Made by a program: the position numbers and the translations under genes
Source: Cyanobacteria bacterium K_DeepCast_35m_m2_155
GTDB lineage: Bacteria > Cyanobacteriota > Cyanobacteriia > PCC-6307 > Cyanobiaceae
NCBI GenBank assembly: GCA_016882285.1
Contig: VGQS01000006.1
Span: forward strand, 1 to 47,111
Reading direction: 5' to 3'
DNA length: 47,111 bases
In this document: piece by piece, positions 1-12,200 of the stretch
Numbering within the stretch: position 1 is the stretch's first letter
Layout of the letters: every line of letters starts with the position of its first letter
The notes under the pieces: model-generated
What the model was told of the DNA's origin: nothing
Database searches by the model: none
The model's input: the letters and a program-made list of their open reading frames with translations, nothing else

Positions 1-174
1 GGCGGCACGGCGGCCAAGCTGCTCGAGGCGCTGCGCAGCGGCCCCTTTGAGCAGGCGTTTCTCAACAAAGGGCGGCTGGGGGCTGTGCTCGAGGCCATGC
101 CGATCACGGCCATCACCGATCCGGAGATCGGCTTGTACAGCGCGGCCTGCCGGGCCCGCATGCTGCTCGGCTGA
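1..174 (+). CDS. glk: Glucokinase, C-terminal fragment (starts before window)
   Basis: Frame-1 translation GGTAAKLLEALRSGPFEQAFLNKGRLGAVLEAMPITAITDPEIGLYSAACRARMLLG* resembles the glucokinase C-terminus; stop at 172-174. Confidence 0.8.
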   Translation, partial: GGTAAKLLEALRSGPFEQAFLNKGRLGAVLEAMPITAITDPEIGLYSAACRARMLLG

Positions 175-201
175 CACACTGGCCCCAGTTGAATCGACTC
201 C

Positions 202-1152
202 ATGGCGCGCCCCCGCATCGGGCAGGGCGTGGTGGTGCATGTGCCCGCTACCACCGCCAATCTGGGCCCGGGCTTTGATTGCCTCGGGGCCGCCCTCGAG
301 CTCGACAATGTGTTCGAGATGCGCTGCATTCCCGGCGGGAGTGAGCGGTTCGATCTGATCATCGAGGGCAATGAGGGATCGCACCTGCGCGGCGGCCCCG
401 ACAACCTGGTGTATCGCTCGGCCCAGCGGGTCTGGCGCGAGGCGGGGCTTGAGCCGGTGGCACTCGAGGCCAGGGTTCGCCTGGCGGTGCCGCCGGCGCG
501 GGGCCTGGGCAGCAGCGCCACGGCCATTGTGGCCGGGCTCATGGGCGCCAATGCCCTGGCGGGTGAACCGCTGAGCACCGAAAAACTGCTCGAACTGGCC
601 ATCGACATCGAGGGGCACCCCGACAACGTGGTGCCTTCGCTGGTGGGCGGGCTCTGCATGACCGCCAAGGCGGCCTCGCAGCGCTGGCGCGTTGTGCGCT
701 GTGAGTGGTCCAAGCATGTGCGGGCTGTGGTGGCCATTCCGGCGATTCGGCTGACCACCAGCGAGGCGCGGCGGGCGATGCCCAAGGCCATCCCGATTCC
801 TGATGCGGTGAGCAACCTGGGTGCGCTGACGCTGCTGCTGCAGGGCCTGCGCAGCGGCAATGGCGACCTGATCAGCGATGGTATGCACGACCGGCTGCAT
901 GAGCCCTACCGCTGGGGACTCATTCAGGGGGGGCGCGCCGTGCGCGAGGCGGCCCTGGCCGCCGGTGCCTGGGGCTGCGTGATCAGCGGCGCTGGCCCCA
1001 GCCTGCTGGCGCTGAGCCGGCTTGAGGTTGCCGAAGCGGTGCAGGCGGCCATGGTCGATGCCTGGCGCCGCGAAGGCGTCGAGTCGCGGGCCGAAGCGCT
1101 GGGCATCCAGACCAGCGGCAGCTCCTGGAGTGCCCTGCCCGATCGGGACTGA
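202..1152 (+). CDS. thrB: Homoserine kinase
   Basis: GHMP kinase motif PPARGLGSSATAIVAGLMGANAL; VHVPATTANLGPGFDCLG N-terminus. Confidence 0.95.
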   Translation: MARPRIGQGVVVHVPATTANLGPGFDCLGAALELDNVFEMRCIPGGSERFDLIIEGNEGSHLRGGPDNLVYRSAQRVWREAGLEPVALEARVRLAVPPARGLGSSATAIVAGLMGANALAGEPLSTEKLLELAIDIEGHPDNVVPSLVGGLCMTAKAASQRWRVVRCEWSKHVRAVVAIPAIRLTTSEARRAMPKAIPIPDAVSNLGALTLLLQGLRSGNGDLISDGMHDRLHEPYRWGLIQGGRAVREAALAAGAWGCVISGAGPSLLALSRLEVAEAVQAAMVDAWRREGVESRAEALGIQTSGSSWSALPDRD

Positions 1153-1230
1153 GCGGCGCGGCGGCGCTGAGTACTTCTACCCAACCGATAGGGCCGCGCT
1201 GATAAATTTCGCAACAGCCCTCAGGGAACC

Positions 1231-2787
1231 ATGGACGCGAACCTTTCAGGCCTGGCCGCGTCTTTCCCCTGGCTGAGTCTGATTGTGTTGTTGCCGACTG
1301 CAGCGGCCTTGGTGATGCCGCTGCTGCCTGGCGATGGCAGCGATCCACGGCTGCCGCGCACCGTGGCGCTGGTGGTGATGATCAGCGATTTCGTGTTGAT
1401 GCTGCTGGCGTTCAGCCGTCATTACGACCCCAGCCTCGAAGGCCTGCAGCTGGTGGAGCGGATCACCTGGGTACCGGCGCTGGGGCTCGAGTGGAGCCTC
1501 GCCGCCGATGGACTTTCGGCTCCTCTGGTGGTGCTCTCGGGTCTGGTGACCCTGCTCACCACCGCCGCCAGCTGGAACATCAGCCGCAAAACCAAGCTGT
1601 ATTTCGCCCTGCTGCTGGTGCAGGCCTCGGCCCAGGCGCTGGTCTTTCTGTCGCAGGACTTTCTGCTGTTCTTCCTGGCCTGGGAACTGGAACTGGTGCC
1701 GGTCTATCTGCTGATCGCCATCTGGGGCGGCAAGGCCCGCCAGTACGCCGCCACCAAGTTCATCCTCTACACGGCCACCGCCTCGCTGCTGATCCTGCTC
1801 AGCGGACTGGCCCTGGCCCTGCATGGGCCCTTCACCTTCAACCTCAGTGAGCTGGCAGCCCGCTCACCTGGCGGCACCTTTGGCCTGCTCTGTTACCTGG
1901 GCTTCTTGATCGGCTTTGGGGTGAAGCTGCCGATGTTCCCCCTGCACACCTGGTTGCCCGATGCCCATGGCGAGGCCAATGCGGCGGTCTCGATGCTGCT
2001 GGCGGGTGTGCTGCTGAAGATGGGCGGCTATGCCCTGCTGCGCTTCAACGTGCAGATGCTGCCTGAGGCCCATCTGCAGCTGGCGCCGGCGTTGATCGTG
2101 CTGGGCATTGTCAACATCGTCTACGGCGCGCTCAATGCCTTTGCCCAGGACAACGTCAAACGCCGCATCGCCTGCAGCTCGGTGAGCCACATGGGCTTTG
2201 TGCTGCTGGGGATCGGCGCCATCGATGCGCTGGGAATCAGCGGCGCCATGCTGCAGATGATCAGCCACGGGCTGATCGCCGCAGCCATGTTCTTTGTGAC
2301 CGGGGTCTTCTACGAGCGCACCGAGACCCTCTCGATCCCCAACATGGGCGGTCTGGCCAAGGCGTTGCCGATCACCTTTGCGTTCTTTCTGGCCAGTTCG
2401 CTGGCCTCGCTGGCCTTGCCTGGCATGAGCGGCTTCGTCAGCGAAATCACGGTGTTTCTGGGGGTTACTGCCAACGACGGCTTCACGATCGGGTTCCGGG
2501 TGATCACGATTGTTCTGGCCGCAATCGGACTGGTGTTCACCCCCGTGTACTTGCTGTCGTTGTGCCGCAGGGTCTTCTTTGGCCCGCGCATCCCGGCCCT
2601 GGCCATCACCGGCGACATGAAGCCCCGTGAGCTGCTGATCGGGCTGACCCTGCTGGTGCCGACCCTGGCGATCGGCTTCTGGCCCAGGCTGGCGATTGAT
2701 TTCTACGAATCGAGCACCAACGCCCTGGCGGCCCAGTTGTCGGCTCTGCCTGTGGTGGCGTTGGGCCAGAGCCTGGGGATCGGTTGA
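1231..2787 (+). CDS. ndhD: NAD(P)H-quinone oxidoreductase subunit 4 (NdhD)
   Basis: Multi-TM protein with proton-translocating subunit motifs ([44 protein letters not shown]). Confidence 0.95.
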   Translation: MDANLSGLAASFPWLSLIVLLPTAAALVMPLLPGDGSDPRLPRTVALVVMISDFVLMLLAFSRHYDPSLEGLQLVERITWVPALGLEWSLAADGLSAPLVVLSGLVTLLTTAASWNISRKTKLYFALLLVQASAQALVFLSQDFLLFFLAWELELVPVYLLIAIWGGKARQYAATKFILYTATASLLILLSGLALALHGPFTFNLSELAARSPGGTFGLLCYLGFLIGFGVKLPMFPLHTWLPDAHGEANAAVSMLLAGVLLKMGGYALLRFNVQMLPEAHLQLAPALIVLGIVNIVYGALNAFAQDNVKRRIACSSVSHMGFVLLGIGAIDALGISGAMLQMISHGLIAAAMFFVTGVFYERTETLSIPNMGGLAKALPITFAFFLASSLASLALPGMSGFVSEITVFLGVTANDGFTIGFRVITIVLAAIGLVFTPVYLLSLCRRVFFGPRIPALAITGDMKPRELLIGLTLLVPTLAIGFWPRLAIDFYESSTNALAAQLSALPVVALGQSLGIG

Positions 2788-2788
2788 G

Positions 2789-4936
2789 ATGAGCTCCGCT
2801 GCTGCTGCTACTTCGATGAGCCGATCGCCACTACTGGTCTGTGAAGGGCTGCCTGACTTTGCCGCGATCACGCCTGAGCAGGTTGATACAGCGATTCCGC
2901 AGTTGCTCGAGGAGCTCAACGCCGAGCTCGATCAACTCGAGGCGGCTCTGGACAGACGTGCAGGCGCTGAGCTGGCCTGGGCCGAGCTGATGGATCCGCT
3001 GCATCACCTCGGTGAGCGGCTGCGCTGGAGCTGGGGGGTGGTCAGCCATCTCAATGGCGTCTGCAACACCGCTGAGCTGCGTGAGGCGCACCAGCGTCAG
3101 CAGCAGGGCGTGGTGGCCTTTGGCAGCCGCGCTGGCCAGTCGCGGGTGATCTATGACGCCCTGCGCAGACTCGCCCAGCAGCACGACGCTGGCAGCCAGC
3201 CGCTCGACGCCACCCAGCAGCGCATCCTGGCGGCCGAGCTGCGTGACATGGAGCTGCGCGGCGTCGGGCTCGAGGGCGCCGAGCAGGAGGCGTTCAATGC
3301 GGCCACCGCCGAATTGGCGCGGCTCGCCAGTGATTTCGGCAACCACGTGCTTGATGCCACCAATGGCTGGACCCTGCGGCTCAGCGATCCTGCTGAGGTG
3401 GAGGGGCTGCCCGCCAGCCTGCTGGAGCTGCTGGCCCAGGCGGCGCGCCAGGCCGCCCACCAGAGCGGCGATGCGGCGGCCACGGCAGAGGCCGGCCCCT
3501 GGCTGATGGGTCTTGACATGCCGCGGGTGGTTCCCTTTCTCAAATACAGCGCTCGGCGCGATCTGCGTGAGACGGTGTATCGCGCCCAGGTGGCCCGCGC
3601 CTCGAGCGGCGAGCTCAACAACTGGCCCCTGATCGAGCAGATTCTCAGCCTGCGCCTCGATCAGGCGCGGCGTCTGGGCTACGCCAACTGGGCCGAGGTG
3701 AGCCTGGCCGCCAAGATGGCCGGCTCGGTCGCCGAGGTGGAGCAGCTGCTCGATGAGCTGCGCGCCGCCGCCTATCCGGTTGCCCAGGGCGAGCTCGAGC
3801 ACCTGCGCGGCTTTGCCGCAAGCCATGGCGCCCCAGAGGCCGCCGATTTCAAGCCCTGGGACGTGAGCTTCTGGGCCGAGAAGCTCAGGCACAAGAGCTT
3901 TGATCTCGATACTGAAGCCCTGCGCCCCTGGTTCCCGCTCGAGGGCGTGCTGCAGGGCCTCTTTGGTCTCTGCCAGCGCCTCTTTGACATCCGCATCATC
4001 TCTGCCGAGCCCGGTGAAGCTCCCACCTGGCACAGCGATGTGCGTTATTTCAGGGTGCTCGATGGCTCCAGCTGTGCCCCCCTAGCGGCCTTTTACCTGG
4101 ACCCCTACAGCCGGCCAGGCAGCAAGCGCGGTGGCGCCTGGATGGATGAGTGCCTGGGCCGCAGCATCAGCCGCGCCGGTGAGCCGGTGCTGCCGGTGGC
4201 GTACCTGATCTGCAACCAGAGCCCGCCGGTGGCAGGCACCCCCAGCCTGATGACGTTTGACGAGGTGGAAACCCTGTTCCACGAGTTTGGCCACGGGCTG
4301 CAGCACATGCTCACCACGGTGGAGCGGCCCCAGGCCGCCGGCATCAACAATGTCGAGTGGGACGCCGTCGAGCTGCCCAGCCAGTTCATGGAGAACTGGT
4401 GCTATGACCGCGCCACGCTGATGGGCATGGCACGGCACTGGCAATCCGGCGACCCCCTGCCCGAGGCCGATTACCAGAAGCTGCTGGCGGCCCGCACCTT
4501 CATGGGCGGCAGCGCCACCCTGCGCCAGGTGCATCTGGCCCTGAGCGATCTGCGCCTGCACAGCGTCTGGAGCCCAGGCAGCGGGCAGAGCCCCGAGCAG
4601 CTGCGCCGCGAGGTGGCCCGCACCACCACCGTTCTCGAGCCCATTGCTGAGGACGCTTTTCTGTGCTCGTTCAGCCACATCTTTGCCGGTGGCTACTCAG
4701 CCGGTTACTACAGCTACAAGTGGGCCGAGGTGCTCAGTGCTGACGCCTACAGCGCCTTCGAAGAGGTGGGCCTCGACGTGGAAGCTGAGATTGTCGCCAC
4801 AGGACGTCGTTTTCGTGACACGGTTCTGTCGCTGGGTGGCAGCCGCTCACCCGCCGAGATCTTTGAGGCGTTCAGGGGTCGGCCGCCCAGCAGTGAGGCC
4901 CTGATCCGCCATTCGGGGCTGGCGCAGGCGGGTTGA
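2789..4936 (+). CDS. M3 family metallopeptidase (oligopeptidase A-like)
   Basis: Zinc motif LFHEFGHGLQHML and downstream M3 fold sequence; ATG at 2789 follows ndhD stop directly, so the ORF-track start 2696 is probably too far upstream. Confidence 0.93.
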   Translation: MSSAAAATSMSRSPLLVCEGLPDFAAITPEQVDTAIPQLLEELNAELDQLEAALDRRAGAELAWAELMDPLHHLGERLRWSWGVVSHLNGVCNTAELREAHQRQQQGVVAFGSRAGQSRVIYDALRRLAQQHDAGSQPLDATQQRILAAELRDMELRGVGLEGAEQEAFNAATAELARLASDFGNHVLDATNGWTLRLSDPAEVEGLPASLLELLAQAARQAAHQSGDAAATAEAGPWLMGLDMPRVVPFLKYSARRDLRETVYRAQVARASSGELNNWPLIEQILSLRLDQARRLGYANWAEVSLAAKMAGSVAEVEQLLDELRAAAYPVAQGELEHLRGFAASHGAPEAADFKPWDVSFWAEKLRHKSFDLDTEALRPWFPLEGVLQGLFGLCQRLFDIRIISAEPGEAPTWHSDVRYFRVLDGSSCAPLAAFYLDPYSRPGSKRGGAWMDECLGRSISRAGEPVLPVAYLICNQSPPVAGTPSLMTFDEVETLFHEFGHGLQHMLTTVERPQAAGINNVEWDAVELPSQFMENWCYDRATLMGMARHWQSGDPLPEADYQKLLAARTFMGGSATLRQVHLALSDLRLHSVWSPGSGQSPEQLRREVARTTTVLEPIAEDAFLCSFSHIFAGGYSAGYYSYKWAEVLSADAYSAFEEVGLDVEAEIVATGRRFRDTVLSLGGSRSPAEIFEAFRGRPPSSEALIRHSGLAQAG

Positions 4937-4946
4937 TCCCGTCACG

Positions 4947-6101
4947 ATGCTGGCTATGGATCTTTGTGCACTGGCGGCCCGTTTTGCACTTGACGCCGAA
5001 CCGGCCTTGGTTGAGCCGCTGGGTCACGGCAACGTCAACGCCACCTACCGGGTTCAAACCGTTTCGGGGCGCAGTTATGTGCTGCAACGGCTGAACACAG
5101 CCGTCTTTCAACGCCCTGAGTTGGTGATGGCCAACCTTGAAGCCTTGATCGAGCATGCCGATCCGCCGCTCGACTGGCAGTTGCCCAGGCCGGTGCCTGC
5201 CGCCGTGGTGGCCACTGGCTCATCGAGCACCTCCCCCTATCTGGTGGAGCATGGGGGCGATCCCTGGCGCGTGCTCACCTTTGTGGAGCAGGCCACCAGC
5301 ATCGATGTGGTCGGCAGCGCCAGCCAGGCCGCCGAGATCGGCCGTGCCCTGGGACGCTTTCATGCGCTGCTTGCCGACGTGCCGGCCGATCAATTGGTCG
5401 ACACCCTCGAGGGCTTTCACATCACGCCCAGGTACTACAGCGCCTATCAGCAGCAGCTGGCCAGCGGCAGTGTCCGCCTGGGCAACCCGCGGGCTCAGTG
5501 GTGCGCGTCGTTCATTGCTGAGCGCGCAGATCTGGTGCCGGTGCTGGAACAGGCCAAGGCCGCCGGCCGGCTGCAGCTGCGCCCCATTCATGGCGACCCC
5601 AAGGTCAACAACGTGATGCTGTGCAGCGCCACCGGCTGCGCCGTGGCCATGGTTGACCTCGACACAGTCAAGCCCGGGCTGCTCCACTACGACATCGGCG
5701 ATCTGCTGCGTTCAGGCTGCAACCCCGCTGGCGAAGAGACCACCGATCTTCAGGCTGTGCGCTTTGACCTGGATCTGGCACGGGCCATGCTCAGCGGCTA
5801 TCTGGCTGAGGCCGCCTCGCTGCTGAACGCTGCCGATCGCGAGCATCTCTTTGATGCGATTCGGTTGATTCCCTTTGAGCTGGGACTGCGTTTTTTCAGT
5901 GACCATCTCGCTGGTGATGTCTACTTCAAGGCTGAGCGCCCTGATCACAACCTCTCGCGAGCGCTGGTGCAGTTCCGCCTGACCGAGCAGATCGAGGCCC
6001 AGGAGGAGGCGATCCGCGCTCTTCTAACTGAGCTCTTCCTGGCGCTCCAGCCGACTGCGGCAACAGCGCTTCACCCTGAGGCGATGGATCTGGCGTCGTG
6101 A
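4947..6101 (+). CDS. Aminoglycoside phosphotransferase-family kinase-like protein
   Basis: APH motifs RPIHGDPKVNNVML and AMVDLDTVKPGLLHYDIGDLLRSG. Confidence 0.85.
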   Translation: MLAMDLCALAARFALDAEPALVEPLGHGNVNATYRVQTVSGRSYVLQRLNTAVFQRPELVMANLEALIEHADPPLDWQLPRPVPAAVVATGSSSTSPYLVEHGGDPWRVLTFVEQATSIDVVGSASQAAEIGRALGRFHALLADVPADQLVDTLEGFHITPRYYSAYQQQLASGSVRLGNPRAQWCASFIAERADLVPVLEQAKAAGRLQLRPIHGDPKVNNVMLCSATGCAVAMVDLDTVKPGLLHYDIGDLLRSGCNPAGEETTDLQAVRFDLDLARAMLSGYLAEAASLLNAADREHLFDAIRLIPFELGLRFFSDHLAGDVYFKAERPDHNLSRALVQFRLTEQIEAQEEAIRALLTELFLALQPTAATALHPEAMDLAS

Positions 6102-6646
6102 GTCAGCTGCAGAGCAGGCTGCATCCCTTTGCCCAGCAGAGCGCTCCGGCCCTGCGGCTGGATGCAACGGCCCAGCTGCTCCAGCAGCCAGGCCAGCGAC
6201 CAGAACTGCTGCTGAGCTATCAGATCGATGCAGCAGCTTCCTTGCTGATGGGTGAGCCTTCGGCTGAGCCCAAGCGTTGCGATGGCTTGTGGAACCACAC
6301 CTGCCTGGAGGCCTTTGTGAGGGATCCTGCTGTTGATGCCTACTGGGAATACAACCTGTCGCCAAGCGGTGATTGGAACGTCTACCGCTTGGATGGTTAC
6401 CGCCAGGGTCTGCGGCAGGAGAGTGCGTACGGCACGCTGCCGTTCAAGCTGAGGCAGCGCTCAGGCACCGTTGCGCTTGAGCTGCGCTGCTGTCTGCCGC
6501 CGTCACTGCACCGCTCGGCAGAGCTTCAACTGGGCCTGTGCGCCGTGTTGCAGGAGCACTCAGGCCGGCTGAGCTACTGGGCGTTAAGCCACCCGGCCTC
6601 AGAGCCTGATTTTCACGACCCGCGCGGCTGGACCTTGAGGCTCTGA
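6098..6646 (+). CDS. DOMON-like domain protein
   Basis: GTG start with 4-bp overlap to upstream stop; GLWNHTCLEAFVRDPAVDAYWEYNLSPSGDWNVYRLDGYR and PDFHDPRGWTLRL. Confidence 0.75.
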   Translation: MSQLQSRLHPFAQQSAPALRLDATAQLLQQPGQRPELLLSYQIDAAASLLMGEPSAEPKRCDGLWNHTCLEAFVRDPAVDAYWEYNLSPSGDWNVYRLDGYRQGLRQESAYGTLPFKLRQRSGTVALELRCCLPPSLHRSAELQLGLCAVLQEHSGRLSYWALSHPASEPDFHDPRGWTLRL

Positions 6647-6666
6647 GACGCCCGCAGCGGCGCCGA

Positions 6667-7050
6667 TCAACCCGGTCCCCCGTGCCTGGAGCGCCGCACC
6701 GCCACCACGCCGGAAAAACCGCTGACGGGGGCCTTGCATTTGCGCAGTTCCAACTGCACGGGCACCGGGCCGTACAGGGTTTCGGCCAGATCCAGCATCT
6801 GCTCGCTCCAGTGCTCCAGGGTCTGGCAGCAGATCTGGCTGGCTTGCTGTTGCAGGGCGGTGATCAACCGGCTGTAGTCGCAGGTGTCGCTGAGCTGGTC
6901 GCTGGTCGCTGCAGCGCCAAGATCAGCTCCAAGCGTCAGGTCGACCTCAAACCACTGGCCGCGTTCGCGCTCATGGGCCAGCACCCCGACATGGGCCCAG
7001 AGCCGCAGGCCGCGCACGACGATCTGATCGGTGATCCGATCGCTGCTCAC
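6667..7050 (-). CDS. folB: Dihydroneopterin aldolase
   Basis: [31 protein letters not shown] and [10 protein letters not shown]. Confidence 0.92.
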   Translation of the reverse strand: MSSDRITDQIVVRGLRLWAHVGVLAHERERGQWFEVDLTLGADLGAAATSDQLSDTCDYSRLITALQQQASQICCQTLEHWSEQMLDLAETLYGPVPVQLELRKCKAPVSGFSGVVAVRRSRHGGPG

Positions 7051-8360
7051 AGCGGCAGGCTGCGGTGGCTGAACTGCCTGGTGCCACTGGCGTAGTCGGC
7101 GGCGATGTGGCCCTGGCCGCGCAGGCGGTAGCGGTAGGTGACCAGACCCTCCAGACCCACCGGGCCTCGGGGCGGAAGGGTCTGGGTGCTGATGCCGACC
7201 TCGGCCCCGAAGCCGTAGCGAAAACCATCAGCAAAGCGGGTCGAGCAGTTGAGGTAGACCCCGGCACTGTCGACCGCCGCCAGAAAGCGATCGGCAACCG
7301 CGCCATCGCGGGTGCAGATGGCGTCGGTGTGACGCGAGCCGTAGCGCCGAATGTGCTCAAGGGCTTCCTCGACACCCTCCACCACCTTGACCGCCAGGAT
7401 CAGATCGCTGTATTCGCTGCTCCAGTCGTCGTCACTGGCGGCATGGCTCACACCCAGAGCCATGGACGGTGCATCGCCGCGCAGCTCAACCCCTGCTGCT
7501 GCAAACGCGGGGATTGCTTCGCCCAGGAAGGGGCCGGCAATCTGCTGATGCAGCAGCAACGTCTCAATGGCGTTGCAGGCTGCTGGGTACTGGGTTTTCG
7601 AATCGATTGCCACCCGCAGTGCCTCGCCCAGATCGGCAGCCGCGTCGATGTACAGGTGGCAGATGCCATCGGCATGGCCGAGCACCGGGATGCGCGTGTT
7701 GTCCTGAATGAAGCGCACCAAGGCATTGGAGCCACGCGGAATGATCAGATCGACCAGGCCATCGAGCTTCAGCAGGGCCAGGCTTTCTTCGCGGCTGGTG
7801 AGCAGCTCCAGCGCATCGGCACTGGCGCTGCTGGCGGCGAGGCCGCGTTTGAGCGCCGCCATGATCGCGGCGCAGCTGCGGGCGGCTTCGCGGCCCCCCT
7901 TGAGCAGGGCGCCATTGCCCGAGCGGATCGCCAGGGCTGCGATCTGCATCACCGCATCGGGGCGGGCTTCGAAAATCACCCCCAGCACCCCCAGGGGCAC
8001 GCTCACCCGCTCGAGCACCAGGCCTGCATCGAGCTCGGTGTGCAGCTGCCGCACTCCAATCGGGTCGGCCAGAGCTGCCACCTGGCGCACCCCCTCAATG
8101 GCGCCAGAGAGCTTGGTGGCATCCAGCTTGAGCCGTGCGACCAGGGCCTCGGCCAGTCCTTCGGCGGCTGCAGCGTCCAGGTCGGCCTGGTTGGCCGCCA
8201 GGATCGCCTGCTGATCGGCCGCTAGCGCATCGGCCATGGCCCCCAGTGCCGCCCGGCGCGCTGCATCGCTCAGCTGGCCGAGGGCCATGGCGCTGCGGCG
8301 CACGGCAGCGGCGCGGCTGAGCAGCTCAGCACTCGGTTCGGGCACGGAAGCGGGGTTCAT
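7047..8360 (-). CDS. proA: Glutamate-5-semialdehyde dehydrogenase
   Basis: ProA motifs [77 protein letters not shown]. Confidence 0.96.
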   Translation of the reverse strand: MNPASVPEPSAELLSRAAAVRRSAMALGQLSDAARRAALGAMADALAADQQAILAANQADLDAAAAEGLAEALVARLKLDATKLSGAIEGVRQVAALADPIGVRQLHTELDAGLVLERVSVPLGVLGVIFEARPDAVMQIAALAIRSGNGALLKGGREAARSCAAIMAALKRGLAASSASADALELLTSREESLALLKLDGLVDLIIPRGSNALVRFIQDNTRIPVLGHADGICHLYIDAAADLGEALRVAIDSKTQYPAACNAIETLLLHQQIAGPFLGEAIPAFAAAGVELRGDAPSMALGVSHAASDDDWSSEYSDLILAVKVVEGVEEALEHIRRYGSRHTDAICTRDGAVADRFLAAVDSAGVYLNCSTRFADGFRYGFGAEVGISTQTLPPRGPVGLEGLVTYRYRLRGQGHIAADYASGTRQFSHRSLPL

Positions 8361-8367
8361 GGCCCCA

Positions 8368-9258
8368 TCATCCCAACCGCTGTGCCGCCAGCAGAGCGGC
8401 TCCCAACCGTCCGGCGCCGTTGCCCAGCTCGGCCCTGCGGATCTGCAGACCCTCGCGGCTGGCGGCCTGCACCCGAGTGTTGACCTCCTGCCACACCGCC
8501 GGCAGAAACTGATCGCAGGCGCCGCTGAGGCCGCCCCCCAGCAGCACCAGCTCGGGGGTGAGCACGTACACCAGTGAACTGATGCCGATGCCCAGCAGCT
8601 GGCCGTAGCGCTGCCAGACGGCGCAGGCCTCGCCGTCGCCGGCCGCGGCGCGCCGCTGCAGCTCTTCGGGTGGCAGATCGCTCAGTCGCGCCAGACCGCG
8701 CAGGCTGCAGAACGATTCGAGCGAGCCGCGGTTGCCGCTGTTGCAGGGCGGGCCATCGGGGTTGATGCCGATGAGCCCGGGCTCGCTGGCGGCCCCGCCG
8801 CGGCCCGTGAACAGCTGGCCGCCCAGCATCACGCCGCCGCCCACCCCCGTGCCCAGGGTCAGCAGCAGCACATCGCCGCAGCCGCGGGCAGCGCCGCTGT
8901 GGTGCTCGCCCAGCACCGCGCAGTTGCCGTCGTTGCCGCAGGTGACGCGCCGCTGCAGCATCGGTTCAAGCCAATCGGCCAGGGGCACGTCGGTCCATCC
9001 CGGCAGGTTGATGGCGATGCGGGCGATCCGACCGGTGGCATCGGCAGGCCCCGGATGGCCGATGCCAACCCGCTCGGCCTGGCGATCGGGATCGAGCTGG
9101 GCTACCGCCTCGGCGATGGCCATCACAGTGGCCCCGGGCACTGCGGGCTGAGGGGTGGGCAACGTCAGCTCGGCCAGCAGGGTGCCATCGGGCTCAAAGC
9201 GCGCCAGCTTGATCGCTGTGCCGCCGAGGTCAATGCCGATCAGCTGGCGCGCCTGCAT
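8368..9258 (-). CDS. ROK family sugar kinase
   Basis: [44 protein letters not shown]. Confidence 0.9.
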   Translation of the reverse strand: MQARQLIGIDLGGTAIKLARFEPDGTLLAELTLPTPQPAVPGATVMAIAEAVAQLDPDRQAERVGIGHPGPADATGRIARIAINLPGWTDVPLADWLEPMLQRRVTCGNDGNCAVLGEHHSGAARGCGDVLLLTLGTGVGGGVMLGGQLFTGRGGAASEPGLIGINPDGPPCNSGNRGSLESFCSLRGLARLSDLPPEELQRRAAAGDGEACAVWQRYGQLLGIGISSLVYVLTPELVLLGGGLSGACDQFLPAVWQEVNTRVQAASREGLQIRRAELGNGAGRLGAALLAAQRLG

Positions 9259-9264
9259 GCCAAC

Positions 9265-12200
9265 TCAGAAGCGGAAAAACAGCTGCAGCTGACCCTGCAG
9301 GGCTCCTTGACTGTCGACTGAACCTTGCACGTTGAGGATGTCCGTGGCCCGCACATTCAAGTTGAGCTGGGGGGGCACATCCGAGCGATTCGGCGCCGCC
9401 AGTACCGACACATTGAAGCGCTCGGTGATGTCCAGGCCGATCTCTGAACCGAGCACAAGCTGCGGGGCCAGGCGCTGCGATTGCAGCACGGCCTGGTTGG
9501 TCACGTTGGGGTTCAGATAGGTGGGGTACAGGGCGAAGCTGACCCGCTGGCCGAAGGCATCGCTCAGTCCGCCCAGCACCGGTGAGAGCAGGGTCTGCCC
9601 CACCACCGTGGCGATGGCGGCACCGGCGCCGGCGCCGCCCAGCCCGGCCAGGGAGTTGCCGCCGATCAGGGCAATCAGCTTCGATTCAGGCAACGGCGGG
9701 CTGCTGCGCAGGCGGATGCTTTGCGCCAGACGATCGGCTGGACCGCTGACCGTCACGGTGATGCGCACCAGATTCAGTTGATTGAGATTGCTCAAGCCCC
9801 CTTGGGCCTCGATCTCGGCCAGCGAGGGGCTGCCGGCGCTGCCCAGCCCAGAGATCGCGACGCTGTCGGCAACCCGGGTGCGCATGGCGATGTCGAGATA
9901 GGGCACTAGCCCTAGGGCCGGCGTGAACACGGCCACATTGGGAGCATCAGGATCAAGGCTGAAGCTGGTGGTGAACAGGTTCAGCCGGCCCTGCAGCAGC
10001 CGCACCACACCGCGGGCACGCAGCGTGGGGTCAAGGCGCCCTGTGAGCCGCAGCAGACCGGCCGATTTGAAGCTGGCGGCATTGGGAATGACGATCCTGA
10101 GGTTGGGACCGAGCTTGACCCTGAGGTCGTTGAAGCCGAGCGGTTTGAAGCGCGGCACGGCCTGCAGCACGTTGCGGCTGCTGTTGGTCTGGGCCTCCGC
10201 TCCGATCAACAGCAGGGGACTCTGGAAGTCCCAGTTTTCCTGCAGCAGCTGGCTCACCGATTGGCGCGGTGCCTGGGGCTTGCTGCTGGGTCGGGCTGCC
10301 ACCAGGCGGCCGGGCTGGGCATTGATGCTGCCGCGATCGACGGCCACCTCACCGGCCATTTGCAGATCGCTCAGGCTGCCGCCGATCTCGAGCTGTCCAT
10401 CGGCGATGGCCGTGATGCGCGGCACGCTGAAGGGCACCTGGTTCAGTTGGACGGTCAGGGGGGGCTGGGTGCTGGTCGGAGTCACCAGGCCCAGATGCCC
10501 CGACGCCGTGATGCTGCCGGCTGGACCGACCTGGGCCCTGAGCTCTTGCACCAGCAGCTGCTCAAAGTCGAAGACGATCGTGGCTTCGAGGGCCTCGACG
10601 GTTTGCTTGAGCAGGCTTAGCTGGCCATCGCGAATGCGCAGGAAGCCATTGGCGATCGGTTTGCTGACGCTGCCGCGCAACAGCAGCTGCAGATCGGCAC
10701 TGCCCTTGCGCCAGAGCAGATCGGGTTCGGCAAGTGCCGTCAACATCCGCAGGCCATCGTCGCGGCTGGCCAGACGCAACTCCAGACCCTGGCGGTCTGG
10801 ATCAAGCGGCAGCACACCAGCCAGATCAATGCTGCTGGAGGTTCCCTCGGCCTGCAGCGCCAGATCCAACTTCAGAGCATCGCCAGCCAGCACCACCTCG
10901 CCCCGGCTCAGGCGCAGGGAGCGGCCGGCCAGTTCGGCCCCGGTGAGCCCCAGCGCCAGGTTGAGTTCGCGCCGCCCACGTCCCAGGCCGTAGCGCCCTT
11001 GGAGCGTCAGAGCCCCACGCAGACTGTCGGGTACCGGGGTTAACAGGGCCAGCAGGCTGAGCGGCAGATTGCTGAGATCGAAGCTGCCCTGCCCCAGGGT
11101 CAGCGGACCGTCGAGCCGCAGGGTGACGGGCTCTGTGCTCAGCACCAGGTCTTGCTCCTGCTCAGCCAGCCACAGGTGCCCCTTGGCAGCCAGATCCAGC
11201 TTGAGCTGGCGCGCGGTAGGCCCGCGGACGCCGAGATCAGCGTCGACACGAAGCCGCAACTGGCGCAGCCGCTGCTGCAACGAGGCCCCATCGCCGCCGG
11301 TTCTGCCACTGGCGATCAGCTGGGCTCTGGCATCTGCCAGGGCGCCCAGTTGCTGCTGCAGGCTCTGCCCCAGCGTGGTGATCATCAGCGTTCCAAGATC
11401 ACTGGCCCTGCCAGCCGCGCGTTGCTCGCGGCCCTGCCACTGGGGCCAGCGGTCCACCACTTGCTGCAGCGTGTCGCGCTCGAGTGCCCGGGCCGACACG
11501 TGCAAGGCCAGAGCACCGCGCCTGCCGCCACGGGCCTCGAGGCTCAATTGGCTTTGCGCTGTCGGCTTGAGCTGCCCTTGGAGCTGATAGCGCTCGCGCC
11601 CGTAGCGCCCCTGCAGCGAGGCGCTCATCAGGCGCAACCCCAGCACGCTGGGGCGTTGCAGTTCGGCGCTGCCACTGAAGCCAAACGGTTGCAGGCCCAC
11701 CTGCCCGGTGCCGCTCAAACGGCCGCGCAGCCCCTGGGGCAGGGCTCTTGGGCCCAGGCGCAAGGCCAGCCCGTCGAGCAGGAGAGCCCTGGCCTGCCAG
11801 CGATAGGCACTCGGCTTGCCCCGCAAGCTGAGCTCACCGTCTCCGCGCTTCAAGCTGATGCTTGTCGGCAGCCATCGCGGGTTGAACGAGGCTTTCAGGC
11901 GGGCCTCAGGTGCTGGCGCCAGCGACAGCATGGACAGCTCGCCGCCACCGGCTGCAGAGCCCTGCCAGCGGCCCTGCCACAGCTCGTTCAGCACCAGGGG
12001 CCCAGCGCCCAGCTGGTCCACGGACAGCTCAAGCTCGGGTACCAGAGCCGCAAGCGGCCCGCTGATGCGTCCCTGGGCATCGAGGCTGCCGGCAAGTTGC
12101 GCACCCACCAGCGGCTGTAGGCGCGCCAGCGGGTAACGAGACAGGTTGAGCTCCAGTTGCAAGGGGCCGCTCTGCAGGCCGCGGCCGGGCTTGAGCTGCA

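Noticed and set aside
1864-2919. 351-aa minus-strand ORF antisense to ndhD
   Set aside because: His/Gln/Asp-rich shadow translation; ndhD is unambiguous on the other strand
2831-4033. 400-aa minus-strand ORF antisense to the M3 peptidase
   Set aside because: Antisense shadow; the plus strand has a full M3 peptidase
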